64,000 bases of DNA from Paenibacillus mendelii (GCF_024498075.1 NZ_JANHOF010000005.1:372001-436000); one strand, 5' to 3'; shown: positions 25,438 to 36,724, counted from the stretch's first letter. Notes: generated by a model from the letters alone, not told the origin. Made by a program: numbers and translations.

Positions 25438-26103
25438 ATGGCCGGCTACTACCCGTTAATGCTGGATTTGAAAGGGAAGCTATGCGTTGTGATCGGTGGC
25501 GGATCGGTGGCTGAGCGTAAGATTCGCAGCCTGCTGGATGCTGATGCTGACCGTGTGCGAGCCATAAGTCCGGTCGTGACGGAAGGCATTGAAGGACTGG
25601 CGGCTGGCGGGTCTATCGTTCTGGAACGAAGGGAATACCTAGAACAGGACTTGAATAACGCGAGTCTCGTATTCGCAGCAACCGACGACCCGATATTGAA
25701 TCATTCCTTGGCCGCCGCTGCAACTGCCGTGGGGGCATTGGTCAATGTAGCCGATGACTCGCATCAGGGGGATTTCGTTACGCCAGCAGTGATCAGGCGC
25801 GGTGATTTAGTCATAGCGTTGACAACAGGAGGCGCAAGTCCGGCACTAGCAAGCTTAATCGGCCGTGAGCTCCAGGTGAGGTACGGTCCCGATTATGCAG
25901 GGAAGGTCGTGCGTTTACGAGAGCTGAGAGAGCAGGTGTTGAAGCGTCTCTCCAATCCGGAAGAACGCCGTGCCGTGCTAAGACTGGCGGCTGAAGAATT
26001 GAACACTGCATCCTCGGCTGAGCCAAGTGATGACGGTGATGAAGAGCAAATGGAAGAATGGATAAGGCGGCTGCAAGCGGCGGCCGACAGGAGGCTGACA
26101 TAA
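25438..26103 (+). CDS. Precorrin-2 dehydrogenase (siroheme synthase NAD domain, YlnF/SirC/Met8-like)
   Basis: Oxidises precorrin-2 to sirohydrochlorin with NAD, the second step of siroheme formation from uroporphyrinogen III. 221 residues: Rossmann start [16 protein letters not shown], the [12 protein letters not shown] segment and the Met8-type [30 protein letters not shown] 25438 follows GGAGGGAGCCCTATAGG; the frame opens earlier but overlaps hemX. With the methyltransferase half of the cobA/hemD gene the operon can make sirohydrochlorin; whether this protein also inserts iron cannot be judged. Confidence 0.9.
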   Translation: MAGYYPLMLDLKGKLCVVIGGGSVAERKIRSLLDADADRVRAISPVVTEGIEGLAAGGSIVLERREYLEQDLNNASLVFAATDDPILNHSLAAAATAVGALVNVADDSHQGDFVTPAVIRRGDLVIALTTGGASPALASLIGRELQVRYGPDYAGKVVRLRELREQVLKRLSNPEERRAVLRLAAEELNTASSAEPSDDGDEEQMEEWIRRLQAAADRRLT

Positions 26104-26104
26104 G

Positions 26105-27067
26105 ATGAAACAGGCGATCAAGCGTACTATCGTCGTGGGCACAAGGCAAAGCGCACTTGCGCTCACTCAGACAGGGCAAGTCATCGAGCAACTCAAGGCC
26201 GTATGCAGTGAGCATAACCTGCCATACGATTTCGAAGTGCGCAAGATTGTGACGAAGGGTGACCGGATTCTGGATGTCATGCTTTCGAAGGTCGGCGGTA
26301 AAGGACTATTCGTTAAAGAAATCGAGGAATCGCTGCTGAACAAGGAGATTGACTTTGCCGTACACAGTATGAAGGATATGCCTTACTCCCTGCCGGAAGG
26401 CTTAATGAACGGCGCGATTCCGAAGCGGGTCGATCCGCGCGATTGTCTGATCACGAACGGGGGACTAACGTTTGACCAGCTGCCGGAAGGGGCTTTGGTT
26501 GGGACGAGCAGTCTGCGGCGCGCCAGCCAGCTGAAGCACATTAGACCGGACTTGCGTATGGAGTCCGTCCGGGGCAACATTGACACCCGTATTCGCAAGC
26601 TGGAAACCGAAGGATTCGATGCGGTCGTTCTTGCCGCGGCAGGGCTTTACCGGATGGGCTGGGAGGATCGGATTTCCTCATACGTACCCGTGGATGTATG
26701 TGTACCGGCGGTCGGGCAAGGCGCCCTTGGTATTGAGTGCCGGGTGAACGACAGCGGGGTTCGCGAATTGCTGGACATGATTAACGATCCGGAAACGGCA
26801 TTCGCTGTTCAAGCGGAACGCAGCTTTCTAGGTGCGCTTAACGGAGGATGTCAAATTCCGATCGGCGCTCATGCGACATTGCTTGAAGAGCGGGCGGCTG
26901 ATGGTTCGCTGCAATTGTCGTTGACAGGGATTGTCGGATCACCGGACGGATCCGTTCTGTTGAAGGAAACCCGCCTCGGAACGGATCCCCAGCGGGTTGG
27001 AATTGAAGCGGCAGAGGCGCTCAGGGCGAGAGGGGCAGACCGCATACTTGCGGAAGTTGGAGGATGA
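26105..27067 (+). CDS. hemC: Hydroxymethylbilane synthase (porphobilinogen deaminase)
   Basis: Joins four porphobilinogens into hydroxymethylbilane. 320 residues: [12 protein letters not shown] at the start, [35 protein letters not shown] (catalytic Asp), [13 protein letters not shown], and the dipyrromethane-carrying Cys near residue 249 in [12 protein letters not shown]. It begins one base after the previous stop codon, so translation is likely coupled. Confidence 0.97.
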   Translation: MKQAIKRTIVVGTRQSALALTQTGQVIEQLKAVCSEHNLPYDFEVRKIVTKGDRILDVMLSKVGGKGLFVKEIEESLLNKEIDFAVHSMKDMPYSLPEGLMNGAIPKRVDPRDCLITNGGLTFDQLPEGALVGTSSLRRASQLKHIRPDLRMESVRGNIDTRIRKLETEGFDAVVLAAAGLYRMGWEDRISSYVPVDVCVPAVGQGALGIECRVNDSGVRELLDMINDPETAFAVQAERSFLGALNGGCQIPIGAHATLLEERAADGSLQLSLTGIVGSPDGSVLLKETRLGTDPQRVGIEAAEALRARGADRILAEVGG

Positions 27068-27070
27068 ACG

Positions 27071-28648
27071 ATGGACATGGGGAAAGGGAAAGTCTACCTC
27101 GTAGGTGCCGGTCCCGGCGATCCGAAGCTGATCACGCTTCGCGGTCTGGAATGTATTAAAGCTTGCGACGTGATCGTATACGATCGGCTGGCCAGCCCGC
27201 GATTGCTTCGTGACCTTAAGCCTGGCGCGGAGAAAGTGTATGTGGGCAAGCTGCCTGACCGGCATACGATGAAGCAGGTGGATATCAATCAGCTTCTCGT
27301 TGATTTGGCCCTGCAGGGGAAAGTCGTGACCCGCTTGAAAGGCGGAGATCCGACCATCTTTGGCCGTGTAGGTGAAGAAGCCGAGCTGCTGCATGACAAT
27401 GGCATCGAATTCGAGATCGTACCTGGTATTACATCTGCGATCGCCGTTCCAGCGTATGCCGGCATTCCCGTTACGCATCGTGATATGGCGTCATCGTTAT
27501 CGATCATTACCGGACATGAAAGTCCGGACAAGCTGGATCGATCCATACACTGGGACAAGGTGACGAACGCAACCGGTACGCTTATCTTCCTCATGGGCGT
27601 GTCTAAAGTCGGTTATATCTCGGAGCAGCTGATGAAGCACGGGAAGCCGCCGCAAACGCCTGTCGCATTAATTCGCTGGGGAACACGCGTTGAACAGGAA
27701 ACCCTTGTGGGCACCCTGGAGACGATCGAAGCAATCGTGAATGCGGCTAATTTTCAGCCGCCGGCCGTTATCGTCGTCGGCGACGTGGTCAAGCAGCGTC
27801 AGAAGCTGCAGTGGGTAGAACGTAAGCCCTTGTTCGGGACCCGGGTTCTGGTCACGCGGGCGAGAACGCAGAGCAGCGAGCTGGCCGATCAGATTGAATC
27901 GCTTGGGGGCGAGGCCTGCGAGTTCCCCGTAATCGAGATGCGGGAACCGAATGACAGCGAATCGATCGGCAAGCTGGAAGCCGCTCTGACGGATGCGGAA
28001 AGCTATGATTGGCTCATGTTCACGAGCGTGAACGGCGTCGATTATTTCTTCAAGTGGTTGAAACGGTTTGGTATCGATATCCGGCGCTTTCATCGCGCAC
28101 GGATCGCCGCTGTCGGGCCGAAGACGGCAGAAGCACTGGAGAATCGAGGCTTGTCCATTGACGTTCTTCCGGTTCTATTTCAGGCGGAAGGTCTGCTAGA
28201 GGGTTTACAAGGCTCGCTTCTTCCCGGACAACGGGTGCTGCTGCCCCGCGGAGATCTTGGACGGGATATACTGCCCCGCGAGCTTGCAGCTTGGGGGTTA
28301 ACGCCAATCGAGCTTGATGTCTATCAGACGGTGATTGCCGAGAATCAGGATGAGGAAACGTTGGAGCTGCTCAAGGAAGGTAAAGTTCATATTATTACCT
28401 TCGCCAGCTCATCGACTGTCACGAATCTGCTCGCCGTCCTGAGGCGAATGGGAGTAGAGGATCCAGTGGCGTTGTTGAAGGACGTAACGATTGCTTGCAT
28501 TGGGCCGGTTACGGCCGAGACGGCGATCAAGGCTGGGCTGCATGTGAATATACAACCGAATGATTCAACGCTCGATGCACTTATCGAAGCTATGGCCGCT
28601 TATCGATTGGAATCAAGGTTGAATAAGAAGGAGGCGCATGAACAATGA
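27071..28648 (+). CDS. cobA/hemD: Fused uroporphyrinogen-III C-methyltransferase / uroporphyrinogen-III synthase
   Basis: 525 residues in two parts. Residues 1-245 are the SAM-dependent methyltransferase ([50 protein letters not shown]), which makes precorrin-2. Residues about 255-515 are the HemD synthase ([39 protein letters not shown]), which makes uroporphyrinogen III. The fusion makes and consumes the branch-point compound in one chain. B. subtilis has separate genes; the fused form is usual in Paenibacillaceae and some clostridia. ATG follows GGAGGATGAACG. Confidence 0.94.
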   Translation: MDMGKGKVYLVGAGPGDPKLITLRGLECIKACDVIVYDRLASPRLLRDLKPGAEKVYVGKLPDRHTMKQVDINQLLVDLALQGKVVTRLKGGDPTIFGRVGEEAELLHDNGIEFEIVPGITSAIAVPAYAGIPVTHRDMASSLSIITGHESPDKLDRSIHWDKVTNATGTLIFLMGVSKVGYISEQLMKHGKPPQTPVALIRWGTRVEQETLVGTLETIEAIVNAANFQPPAVIVVGDVVKQRQKLQWVERKPLFGTRVLVTRARTQSSELADQIESLGGEACEFPVIEMREPNDSESIGKLEAALTDAESYDWLMFTSVNGVDYFFKWLKRFGIDIRRFHRARIAAVGPKTAEALENRGLSIDVLPVLFQAEGLLEGLQGSLLPGQRVLLPRGDLGRDILPRELAAWGLTPIELDVYQTVIAENQDEETLELLKEGKVHIITFASSSTVTNLLAVLRRMGVEDPVALLKDVTIACIGPVTAETAIKAGLHVNIQPNDSTLDALIEAMAAYRLESRLNKKEAHEQ

Positions 28649-29640
28649 GTTACCCGATCACAAGACTGCGTCGTCTGCGCCGTACTCCGGCACTTCGTAA
28701 TTTAGTGCGGGAGACGACACTGTCGACGAATGATTTCATATATCCGATATTTGTCACGCATGGAAGCGGCATTAAGGAAGAGATTCCTTCGATGCCGGGT
28801 GTTCATCACTTCTCGATCGATCTTCTTAAGGAGGAGATTGATGCCGTTGTGGCAGCTGGCATTCAATCTGTTCTGCTGTTTGGCGTACCGGACCGGAAGG
28901 ATGCTACAGGCACCTCCGCCTATGATCCGAACGGCATCGTGCAGGAAGCGACGCGGGCCGTCAAAGCATGGGCGCCGGAGCTTGTGGTGATTGCAGATAC
29001 ATGCCTCTGCCAGTTTACCGACCATGGCCATTGTGGAGTCATTCATCAGAACATGGCAACGGGGATTGCGGAAGTATCGAACGATGCTTCTCTAGAGCTG
29101 CTGGTCCGTACGGCCGTTTCTCAAGCGGAGGCCGGAGCCGATATTATTGCGCCATCCAATATGATGGACGGCTTCGTGCATGCGATTCGTGAAGGATTGG
29201 ATGCAGCGGGCTTCGAGGATATCCCGATATTATCATATTCGGTCAAGTACTCCTCCGCGTACTATGGTCCCTTCCGTGACGCTGCGCATTCCGCACCACA
29301 GTTTGGCGACCGTAAGACGTATCAGATGGATCCGGCCAATGTGCGTGAAGCTCTGCGCGAGGCGGAAGCGGATGTAATCGAAGGCGCAGATATGCTGATG
29401 GTAAAACCGGCGCTTGCCTATCTGGACGTACTCCGCATGCTGAAGGAGCATTTCGATCTTCCAGTTGCGGCATATAACGTGAGCGCGGAATACTCGATGG
29501 TTAAAGCCGCGGCTGCGAACGGTTGGATCGACGAGAAGTCGATCGTGCTTGAGACGCTGCTTGGTATGAAGCGGGCCGGAGCCGATCTGATTATCACGTA
29601 CCATGCTTTAGATGCCGCTCGCTGGTTGAAGGGCGAATAG
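28645..29640 (+). CDS. hemB: Porphobilinogen synthase (delta-aminolevulinate dehydratase)
   Basis: Condenses two aminolevulinate molecules into porphobilinogen. 331 residues. The zinc site is present as [15 protein letters not shown] (three Cys), with Schiff-base lysines in [14 protein letters not shown] and [15 protein letters not shown] overlaps the preceding stop by four bases (ATGA type), indicating coupling. In gene order it acts before hemC. Confidence 0.97.
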   Translation: MSYPITRLRRLRRTPALRNLVRETTLSTNDFIYPIFVTHGSGIKEEIPSMPGVHHFSIDLLKEEIDAVVAAGIQSVLLFGVPDRKDATGTSAYDPNGIVQEATRAVKAWAPELVVIADTCLCQFTDHGHCGVIHQNMATGIAEVSNDASLELLVRTAVSQAEAGADIIAPSNMMDGFVHAIREGLDAAGFEDIPILSYSVKYSSAYYGPFRDAAHSAPQFGDRKTYQMDPANVREALREAEADVIEGADMLMVKPALAYLDVLRMLKEHFDLPVAAYNVSAEYSMVKAAAANGWIDEKSIVLETLLGMKRAGADLIITYHALDAARWLKGE

Positions 29641-29658
29641 TTCATAGACATTAGAGGC

Positions 29659-29705
29659 TCCAGCTGCTTCGGGCTTGACTGCCCACCGGGTAGCTGGACT
29701 TTCTT
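29659..29705 (+). terminator. Hairpin, possible partial terminator between hemB and hemL
   Basis: TCCAGCT (29659-29665) pairs with AGCTGGA (29692-29698), a 7-bp stem with a long 26-base loop, followed by CTTTCTT. Probably weak, allowing hemL read-through. Confidence 0.45.
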
Positions 29706-29747
29706 CCATTATTCGATCACATAAACGATAAGGCAGGAGTGTCGACA

Positions 29748-31049
29748 ATGAGCGAAAAGGTTCAAAAACGGCAGGATGAGCGATCCAAAGAGGCATTCGC
29801 CAAAGCAAAGACGGTTATTCCAGGCGGAGTTAATTCACCTGTGCGCGCATTCCGTTCGGTAGGGCTGAATCCGGTATTCGTGGATCGCGGGGAAGGGTAC
29901 CGCGTCTATGATATCGATGGCAACAGCTATATCGATTATGTGGGTTCTTGGGGACCGCTTATCATGGGTCACGCCCATCCGAAAGTCATTGAAGCGATCG
30001 TGCGTACCGCTGAGAAAGGGACAAGCTTCGGGGCTCCGACCGAGCTGGAAACCATGATGGCGGAGATGGTCTGCGAGCGTGTTCCCTCCGTGGAAGTCGT
30101 CCGAATGGTAAACTCCGGCACAGAGGCGACAATGAGCGCACTGCGCCTGGCACGCGGCTATACGAAACGCACCAAGATCTTGAAATTCGAAGGGTCATAT
30201 CATGGACATGCCGACAGCCTGCTGATTAAAGCCGGCTCTGGCGTAGCTACGCTGGGTCTTCCAGATAGCCCAGGTGTACCCGAAAGCATCGCGTCGCACA
30301 CGATTACTGTTCCGTATAACGATCTGCAAGCAGTCAAAGCTGTGTTCGAGAAATTCGGGGAACAAATCGCATGTATAATCGTTGAACCGGTCGCAGGCAA
30401 TATGGGCGTTGTGCCACCGCTGCCTGGCTTTCTGCAAGGGCTTCGCGATGTGACGACTACATACGGAAGCTTGCTCATCTTCGATGAAGTCATGACCGGA
30501 TTCCGCGTTCATTATAACTGTGCGCAAGGTTTATTCGGAATTACGCCGGATTTGACCTGCATGGGAAAAGTAATCGGCGGCGGCCTTCCTGTAGGCGCAT
30601 ACGGCGGGAAGCGTGAAATTATGGAGCAGATCGCGCCAAGCGGCCCGATTTATCAAGCCGGGACGTTATCCGGCAATCCGTTGGCGATGGCGGCTGGCTA
30701 CACGACGCTTAGTCTATTGACGCCAGAAGTCTACGAGCTGCTTGAACGGCTTTCTGTGCGGCTGCAGCTCGGATTTGAAGCCAATGCCGCGAAGTATGGG
30801 ATTCCGAGCACCATTAATCGCGTCGGGTCAATGGTATGCCCGTTCTTTACCGAGATGCATGTGGTCAATTATGACACAGCCAAAACGTCTGATCTGGAAC
30901 GATTCAAAGCATATTTCGCTAACATGCTCGATCTTGGCGTAAGTGTTGCGCCTTCTCAATTCGAAGGCATGTTCGTGTCGGCCGTTCATGATGAAGCAGC
31001 GATTGACGCTACGATTGCGGCGCATGACGAAGCGCTCCGTCGTCTGTAG
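29748..31049 (+). CDS. hemL: Glutamate-1-semialdehyde 2,1-aminomutase
   Basis: PLP enzyme that converts glutamate-1-semialdehyde to aminolevulinate, the step after HemA. 433 residues. N-terminal [37 protein letters not shown] and the PLP lysine near 274 in [20 protein letters not shown] 29748 is set by the GGCAGGAG site; GTG 29739 is too close to it. Last heme gene of the cluster. Confidence 0.96.
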   Translation: MSEKVQKRQDERSKEAFAKAKTVIPGGVNSPVRAFRSVGLNPVFVDRGEGYRVYDIDGNSYIDYVGSWGPLIMGHAHPKVIEAIVRTAEKGTSFGAPTELETMMAEMVCERVPSVEVVRMVNSGTEATMSALRLARGYTKRTKILKFEGSYHGHADSLLIKAGSGVATLGLPDSPGVPESIASHTITVPYNDLQAVKAVFEKFGEQIACIIVEPVAGNMGVVPPLPGFLQGLRDVTTTYGSLLIFDEVMTGFRVHYNCAQGLFGITPDLTCMGKVIGGGLPVGAYGGKREIMEQIAPSGPIYQAGTLSGNPLAMAAGYTTLSLLTPEVYELLERLSVRLQLGFEANAAKYGIPSTINRVGSMVCPFFTEMHVVNYDTAKTSDLERFKAYFANMLDLGVSVAPSQFEGMFVSAVHDEAAIDATIAAHDEALRRL

Positions 31050-31063
31050 CCAGGAGCGGCATC

Positions 31064-32044
31064 ATGTTCACTTATAGATCTGAATTCACCCGTAATAGGC
31101 AGTGGCTCGAGATTCCGCTCGAAGCGCTCAACCGCTTCGAGCATACCGGTATTGCGGGCGTTCTTCAGCCCTTGGGGGCTGGCAGTCATCCGCATGACGT
31201 GCGGCAGCGGCTGCTGGCTCTTGCTGTATTTCCAGCCAAATGGATTAACCGGTTGTTCTCGGTAGGGGGCATTCGTATCGAGAATGGCATCGTAGGTTTG
31301 CGCACATTCGTACCTGTTGACATTGAGGCTGAACCGATCTATCAGCTTGCGCAGCTAAAGAGTGGGGATACTGCTGTGGATCATGTCCCCGTCCTCTATG
31401 AGGATGACTGGTGCCTTGTATTCGATAAGCCAACCGGGATGCCCGTTCATCCGAATGCTCCCCGGCAGCGGGGGACGCTTGACGAGGCTGCAGCCCGCCA
31501 CTGCCTGCAAACCGGAGATGCGCTGCCGGTGAAACATATTCATCGTCTCGATGACGATACGGCTGGGCCGGTCCTATATGCCAAGAATGATCTGGCACAG
31601 ATGGTTCTGGACGAGGCGATGCGAGATAAGCGAGTTGATAGACAGTACGAAGCGCTCGTTCACGGGAAGCCCGCGAAGAGCCGGGGAACCATCAACGAAC
31701 CGATTGGCAAGGACCGCCATCACGGGGCAAGACGTCGCGTCACCCCAACAGGCGATCATGCCGTAACCCATTATGAGACGCTAGCCGTCTACAAGAGTGC
31801 CTCGCTGCTTCGCCTTCAGCTGGAGACGGGCAGAACGCATCAAATTCGGGTGCATCTGAGCCATGCAGGATATCCGATCGTTGGTGATCAGCTCTATGGA
31901 GGACGCGTTGATTTATTGCGCCATCAAGCGCTTCGGGGTGAACGGCTGCTATTCCCCCATCCCTTAACCGGTTTACCCGTCATGGTTAATTCGGTTGAAC
32001 CTGACTGGTTCCGCGCCTTGCGGCAAAAGCTTAGCGTTCTGTGA
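31064..32044 (+). CDS. RluA/RluD-family pseudouridine synthase
   Basis: Converts uridine to pseudouridine in RNA. 326 residues. The catalytic Asp is in HIHRLDDDTAGPVLYAK (family HRLDxxTSG; here Ala replaces the Ser), with VLYEDDWCLVFDKPTGMPVHP before it and LETGRTHQIRVHLSHAGYPIVGD after. The first ~100 residues are an RluD-like start without a clear S4 match. ATG 31064 follows AGGAGCGGCATC. It is inserted between hemL and spoVID, which are adjacent in B. subtilis. RNA target unknown. Confidence 0.9.
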   Translation: MFTYRSEFTRNRQWLEIPLEALNRFEHTGIAGVLQPLGAGSHPHDVRQRLLALAVFPAKWINRLFSVGGIRIENGIVGLRTFVPVDIEAEPIYQLAQLKSGDTAVDHVPVLYEDDWCLVFDKPTGMPVHPNAPRQRGTLDEAAARHCLQTGDALPVKHIHRLDDDTAGPVLYAKNDLAQMVLDEAMRDKRVDRQYEALVHGKPAKSRGTINEPIGKDRHHGARRRVTPTGDHAVTHYETLAVYKSASLLRLQLETGRTHQIRVHLSHAGYPIVGDQLYGGRVDLLRHQALRGERLLFPHPLTGLPVMVNSVEPDWFRALRQKLSVL

Positions 32045-32139
32045 AAATCGTAGTCATGCCCGCCTACCCCTTGCCATATAGATAAATAGGGAAGATAGCT
32101 ATAACCAAGCTATGAGAAGGGGAAAGGAGGATGACTAAC

Positions 32140-33498
32140 GTGTCGAACTTTACGAGCGGTTTACGATTTGACGTGTACGAACGCGTACATTTGCCCGAAG
32201 ACGTGGCGGGTATTGATGAGCTGGACGAAATCGAGCTTGTCCCCCGCATTCAAATCGTACAGCAAGGCGAGCAGGTGCTGTTAAAGGGCCACCTGCTGCT
32301 TACTGGAAGTTATCGCGCGCAGACCGAACGATCCGAGATCCAATCGCTTGAGCATTGGATTCCTGTTGAGATTACGTTACCCCTCAATCGGGTGAACCGG
32401 CTGGACGACATATCGGTGGAAATTGATAATTTCGATGTGGACCTGCTTTCGGCAAGAACGCTTAATATAACCGGCGTTCTGTCGCTGCTTGGCATCGAGG
32501 TGGAACAGCCGCGGGAAACGGAGGGCTGGCACGAGGAACCGTTCACCGTTGTCCACAGGCGGGAGCCTGTTGAATCGGGAGAGCTCTCATCAGCTCCTGA
32601 GCAGGAGCCGCAAGCCTCTCCGTTTTTTCAACCGGTTACGGACGCTCAAGGTTGGGCTGCCGATCCCTCCCAATCGTCTCAAGAGTCGATTAATCGGGAG
32701 GCATCGGGCCGGGAAGCTGAAGAACGTGAACATCAAGCAGAGTTGATACGGGAGGCGGAGCGGGAACAGGAAGCCGCTTATTTACAAGAACTCGCAGAGC
32801 AAGAGCGGCATGAAGCCTATATGCTTGAAATCGCCGAACGGGAGCGTCAACAAGCCGAGCAGCAGGAACGCGAAGCCGCCGAGCTGCTTGAGCGCGAAGC
32901 CGCTGCTCACGAAGCGATACTGCGTGAAGCTGCTGAGCTTGAATCCTTTGGCCAGGAAACAGTGGAAGCTCAGGACGATCAGCAGCTTGATCGAAGCAGT
33001 GAGATTGACGAGCTCGTAGCCCAGATCGAAGAAGCAGACCAGGATGTTCTGGAGGCTGAAGCGGAGATCCCGATACAAGCCTATGGGGATATGAGTCTTG
33101 CCGAAGCAGAGCCAACCCGGAAGGAAATGCGGGTTGCACTGGGAAGCAAGCCTTCGTCGGATGAGGCTGCGCAGCCATCCGGAGGAGTTGGGTTCCGTTC
33201 TTTGCTGCAGTCGAGCAAGCGAGAGCAGGAAGCCAGGGCTGTTGCAGAGCAGTCTGCACAACGAGCGGCGGAGGAGGCGAAGCAGTCTTCCGGCGACGAG
33301 ATCGAATGGAAGACGCTTTTCCTAAATCGAACCTCTGACGATAATTCGTTCCGCAAGGTGCGCATCTGCATCGTGCAGCGGGAGGAAACGCTGGAGCTCA
33401 TCGCGGTCAGGTACCATCTCCAGCCGCGGGAGATCGCGTTGTACAACCGTTTAGCGGATCAGAACGTAGCGGAGGGGCAAGTATTATATATCCCTTGA
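32140..33498 (+). CDS. spoVID: Stage VI sporulation protein D (spore coat encasement)
   Basis: Needed for the coat to encircle the forespore; binds SpoIVA and SafA in Bacillus. 452 residues: an N-terminal beta-rich domain (LRFDVYERVHLPEDV through SLLGIEV, about 1-125), a long Glu/Gln/Ala-rich coiled region (about 190-280, e.g. REAEREQEAAYLQELAEQE), an acidic linker, and a C-terminal LysM domain (VQREETLELIAVRYHLQPRE). GTG 32140 was preferred because AAAGGAGG ends directly against the ATG at 32131. It follows the heme cluster as in B. subtilis. A CCATATA (32074-32080) with ATAGCTAT (32095-32102) could be a weak sigma-E promoter. Confidence 0.9.
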   Translation: MSNFTSGLRFDVYERVHLPEDVAGIDELDEIELVPRIQIVQQGEQVLLKGHLLLTGSYRAQTERSEIQSLEHWIPVEITLPLNRVNRLDDISVEIDNFDVDLLSARTLNITGVLSLLGIEVEQPRETEGWHEEPFTVVHRREPVESGELSSAPEQEPQASPFFQPVTDAQGWAADPSQSSQESINREASGREAEEREHQAELIREAEREQEAAYLQELAEQERHEAYMLEIAERERQQAEQQEREAAELLEREAAAHEAILREAAELESFGQETVEAQDDQQLDRSSEIDELVAQIEEADQDVLEAEAEIPIQAYGDMSLAEAEPTRKEMRVALGSKPSSDEAAQPSGGVGFRSLLQSSKREQEARAVAEQSAQRAAEEAKQSSGDEIEWKTLFLNRTSDDNSFRKVRICIVQREETLELIAVRYHLQPREIALYNRLADQNVAEGQVLYIP

Positions 33499-33512
33499 TT
33501 TGGATGTAAATG

Positions 33513-33553
33513 AACCCCCGAAGATGAACGATCATTCATCTTCGGGGGTTTTT
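33513..33553 (+). terminator. Terminator of the hem-spoVID region
   Basis: A perfect 16-bp stem (33513-33528 with 33535-33550, arms AACCCCCGAAGATGAA and complement) followed by T-run. Confidence 0.92.
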
Positions 33554-33597
33554 GTCGTTTGGATGCGATTAGAGGCTGTCTTTTAAGCCTATTTGGG

Positions 33598-33627
33598 TTG
33601 ACTATAATAAATAATTACGTGTATGAT
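33598..33627 (+). promoter_or_regulatory. Sigma-A promoter of the valS T-box transcript
   Basis: TTGACT (33598-33603), 18-base spacer, TATGAT (33622-33627), just upstream of the T-box leader. Confidence 0.75.
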
Positions 33628-33639
33628 AGTTAAGATACG

Positions 33640-33925
33640 GTAATACTTTCTTCTAAAGACGTTGAAGGGGAAGAGTGGCAGTGATGCCTTCAGAGAGCGG
33701 AACCGATAGGCTGCGAGGTTCTGCAGGATGAAACTGCGACAGGTCGCCCCGGAGTTGCCGGAATGAATCGAGACTTCTTATCCTCGTTAGTTCCCGCCGG
33801 TCCGCAGCCGTTATCTGCTTGAGGTGTCGCATGAGCTAAGTACAGCGCCGTGCGAAACAAAGGTGGTACCGCGGAAGCTTAACCTTTCGTCCTTTGCAAC
33901 AAGGGCGAAGGGTTTATTTTTTTGC
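33640..33925 (+). promoter_or_regulatory. T-box riboswitch leader of valS
   Basis: Senses uncharged tRNA-Val and controls read-through into valS. The T-box core AAAGGTGGTACCGCG is at 33859-33873, directly before the terminator AACCTTTCGTCCTT/AAGGGCGAAGGGTT (33881-33914) with its T-run to 33923. Stem I runs from about 33662; the AGAGAGCGGAACCG stretch (33693-33706) is S-turn-like. A GTC at 33743-33745 is the likely Val specifier, by position and because valS is downstream; the exact loop was not folded. Confidence 0.88.
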
Positions 33926-34009
33926 CATACACGATAATTAAACGACATCCGGAGAGGCGTTCATAAGCGTCAACAACCGGTTTGCGACATTCATTGGAGG
34001 TAGGAAGCC

Positions 34010-36673
34010 ATGTCTGATAATCAAACGACGACCACTGCCATGCCGACGACTTACGATCCGAAGGCGTCGGAAGCGAAGTGGTACGAATATTGGATGAAAG
34101 GAAACTTTTTTGAAGCCGGCAAAAGACCGGATGCGGAGACGTTTACGATTGTAATTCCGCCGCCGAACGTAACGGGCATGCTGCATATCGGGCATGCGCT
34201 CGATTTTACGCTGCAGGATATTATGATCCGAGCAAAGCGTATGCAGGGCTTTGACACCTTATGGCTGCCTGGCAGCGATCATGCAGGCATCGCAACGCAA
34301 ACCAAGGTTGAACAGAAGCTGCGTGAAGAAGGTCTTTCCCGTTACGATCTCGGCCGAGAGAAATTTCTGGAGAAAGTATGGGAGTGGAAGGATCTCTATG
34401 CGAACACGATTCATGATCAGTGGGCGAAGATGGGCTTCTCGCTCGACTATTCACGCGAACGCTTTACGCTCGACGAGGGTCTTTCCCAGGCTGTTCGCGA
34501 AGTGTTCGTTAAGCTCTATGATAAGGGCTTGATCTATCGCGGCAAGAAGATTATTAACTGGGATCCGGCTGCCCGCACAGCGCTGTCGGATATCGAGGTT
34601 GAATATAAAGAAGTGAACGGCCATCTCTATCATTTGCAGTATCCGCTCAAAGACGGCAGCGGTTATTTGACGGTTGCGACGACGCGTCCGGAGACGATGC
34701 TTGGCGATACCGCCGTAGCTGTTCATCCGGAAGACGAGCGCTATAAGCATTTGATCGGTAAGTCGCTGATCCTGCCGATCATTGGACGGGAAATACCGGT
34801 TATTGCAGACGAGTACGTGGAGAAGGAGTTCGGCTCTGGTGCGGTGAAAATTACGCCAGCACATGATCCGAACGATTTCGAGGTGGGGGCCCGTCACGCG
34901 CTTCCGCAAATCGTCGTAATGGACGAGAGCGGAATCATGAATGACGAGGCTGGACCGTATAAAGGACTTGACCGGGCGGAATGCCGCAAAGCGATCGTAG
35001 CGGATCTACAGGAGCAGGGCGTGTGCATCCGTATCGAGGATCACGTCCATCAAGTGGGTCATAGCGAGCGCAGCGGTGCCGTGGTTGAGCCGTACTTGTC
35101 GACACAGTGGTTCGTGTCCATGAAACCGCTGGCGGAAAGAGCGATCGAAGCACAGCGCGCGGGCGGTGGCGTACAATTTGTACCGGACCGATTCGAAAAG
35201 ATCTATCTGAACTGGATCGAGAATGTTCGCGACTGGTGCATTTCCCGTCAATTATGGTGGGGCCATCGCATTCCGGCTTGGTATTGCGACGGCTGTGGCG
35301 CCATGCATGTTGCTCGTGAGGATCTGACCTCTTGCGACAAATGCGGAAGCACTTCGCTCCGTCAAGACGAGGATGTGCTGGATACCTGGTTCAGCTCCGC
35401 GCTGTGGCCGTTCTCCACGCTCGGCTGGCCGGACGAAACGAATGATCTCAAACGATTCTATCCGACCGATGTGCTTGTGACCGGTTACGATATTATATAT
35501 TTCTGGGTTGCACGGATGATCTTCACGGCGCTTGAATTCACGGACCAGATTCCGTTCAAGGATGTGCTCATGCACGGTCTTGTTCGCGACGAGAATGGAC
35601 AGAAGATGTCCAAATCAAAGGGCAACGGCGTCGACCCGCTCGAAGTAATTGAGAAATACGGTGCCGATGCGATGCGCTTCATGCTGTCCACGAGCAGCAC
35701 GGCAGGACAGGATTTGCGCTTCCGTTGGGAACGTGTGGAGCAGGCGCGCAATTTCGCCAACAAGATATGGAATGCTTCCCGATTTGCGCTGATGAATCTA
35801 GAGGGCGTTACAGCGGCTGATATTGATATTACAGGCAAGCTGGGCACAGCGGACCGTTGGATTCTGCACCGGCTGGGTGAAACATCGCGTGAGGTTACCC
35901 GTCTGATCGATAGTTATGAATTCGGCGAGACAGGCAGATCGCTGACCAACTTTATTTGGGACGATCTTTGCGATTGGTATATTGAATTCGCGAAGCTTAA
36001 CCTGTATGGCGAGGATGCCGAGGCTAAACGCGCGACACAATCGGTCTTGGCGTATGTATTGGACCGTACACAGCGGCTGATCCATCCGTTCATGCCGTTT
36101 ATAAGCGAAGAGATCTGGCAGCACTTGCCGCACGAGGGCGAGACGATTACTCTGGCCGCCTGGCCGGTGTATGATGAGGCTCTCGAAGCACCGGATGCTG
36201 TAGCAGAGATGGAGCTGTTGATGGATCTGATTCGCGCTGTACGCAATATTCGCGCGGAAGTGAACGTTCCGATGAGTAAGAAAGTCGAATTGCTCATCAA
36301 GCCTTCCAGTGAAGCTGCAGCGGCAATTCTCAGCCGCAACGAGGAGTTTGTCAGCCGTTTCTGCGGTACCTCTAAGCTAGTAATCAGCCTGGAGCTATCG
36401 GCTCCGGACAAGGCGATGACTGCTGTCGTAACGGGTGCGGAGCTGTATTTGCCGCTTGCGGGATTGATTGATATTACGCAGGAAATCGTCCGTCTTGAGA
36501 AAGAAATCAGCCACTTGACTGCCGAAGTGGAGCGCGTGGAGAAGAAACTCGCGAATGCCGGATTCGTTGCGAAAGCACCGGAGAAGGTCATTGAAGAGGA
36601 ACGGGCGAAGATGGCTGATTATGCGGACAAACGCGATAAAGTACAAGCAAGATTGGCGGAGCTTCGCGCATAA
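34010..36673 (+). CDS. valS: Valyl-tRNA synthetase
   Basis: Class I enzyme charging tRNA-Val. 887 residues. HIGH is at 59-62 ([10 protein letters not shown]), the editing CP1 domain contains [17 protein letters not shown], a zinc ribbon CDGCG/CDKCG lies near 425-445, KMSKS is at 532-536, and the C-terminal ~60 residues form the ValRS coiled coil ([19 protein letters not shown]). ATG follows GGAGGTAGGAAGCC. It is controlled by the T-box leader and followed by folC 51 bases on. Confidence 0.97.
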   Translation: MSDNQTTTTAMPTTYDPKASEAKWYEYWMKGNFFEAGKRPDAETFTIVIPPPNVTGMLHIGHALDFTLQDIMIRAKRMQGFDTLWLPGSDHAGIATQTKVEQKLREEGLSRYDLGREKFLEKVWEWKDLYANTIHDQWAKMGFSLDYSRERFTLDEGLSQAVREVFVKLYDKGLIYRGKKIINWDPAARTALSDIEVEYKEVNGHLYHLQYPLKDGSGYLTVATTRPETMLGDTAVAVHPEDERYKHLIGKSLILPIIGREIPVIADEYVEKEFGSGAVKITPAHDPNDFEVGARHALPQIVVMDESGIMNDEAGPYKGLDRAECRKAIVADLQEQGVCIRIEDHVHQVGHSERSGAVVEPYLSTQWFVSMKPLAERAIEAQRAGGGVQFVPDRFEKIYLNWIENVRDWCISRQLWWGHRIPAWYCDGCGAMHVAREDLTSCDKCGSTSLRQDEDVLDTWFSSALWPFSTLGWPDETNDLKRFYPTDVLVTGYDIIYFWVARMIFTALEFTDQIPFKDVLMHGLVRDENGQKMSKSKGNGVDPLEVIEKYGADAMRFMLSTSSTAGQDLRFRWERVEQARNFANKIWNASRFALMNLEGVTAADIDITGKLGTADRWILHRLGETSREVTRLIDSYEFGETGRSLTNFIWDDLCDWYIEFAKLNLYGEDAEAKRATQSVLAYVLDRTQRLIHPFMPFISEEIWQHLPHEGETITLAAWPVYDEALEAPDAVAEMELLMDLIRAVRNIRAEVNVPMSKKVELLIKPSSEAAAAILSRNEEFVSRFCGTSKLVISLELSAPDKAMTAVVTGAELYLPLAGLIDITQEIVRLEKEISHLTAEVERVEKKLANAGFVAKAPEKVIEEERAKMADYADKRDKVQARLAELRA

Positions 36674-36724
36674 TGCGAAGCTCGGCTAGTAAATGAAGAT
36701 AGCAGGAAGAAGGAAGAGAGAGCC

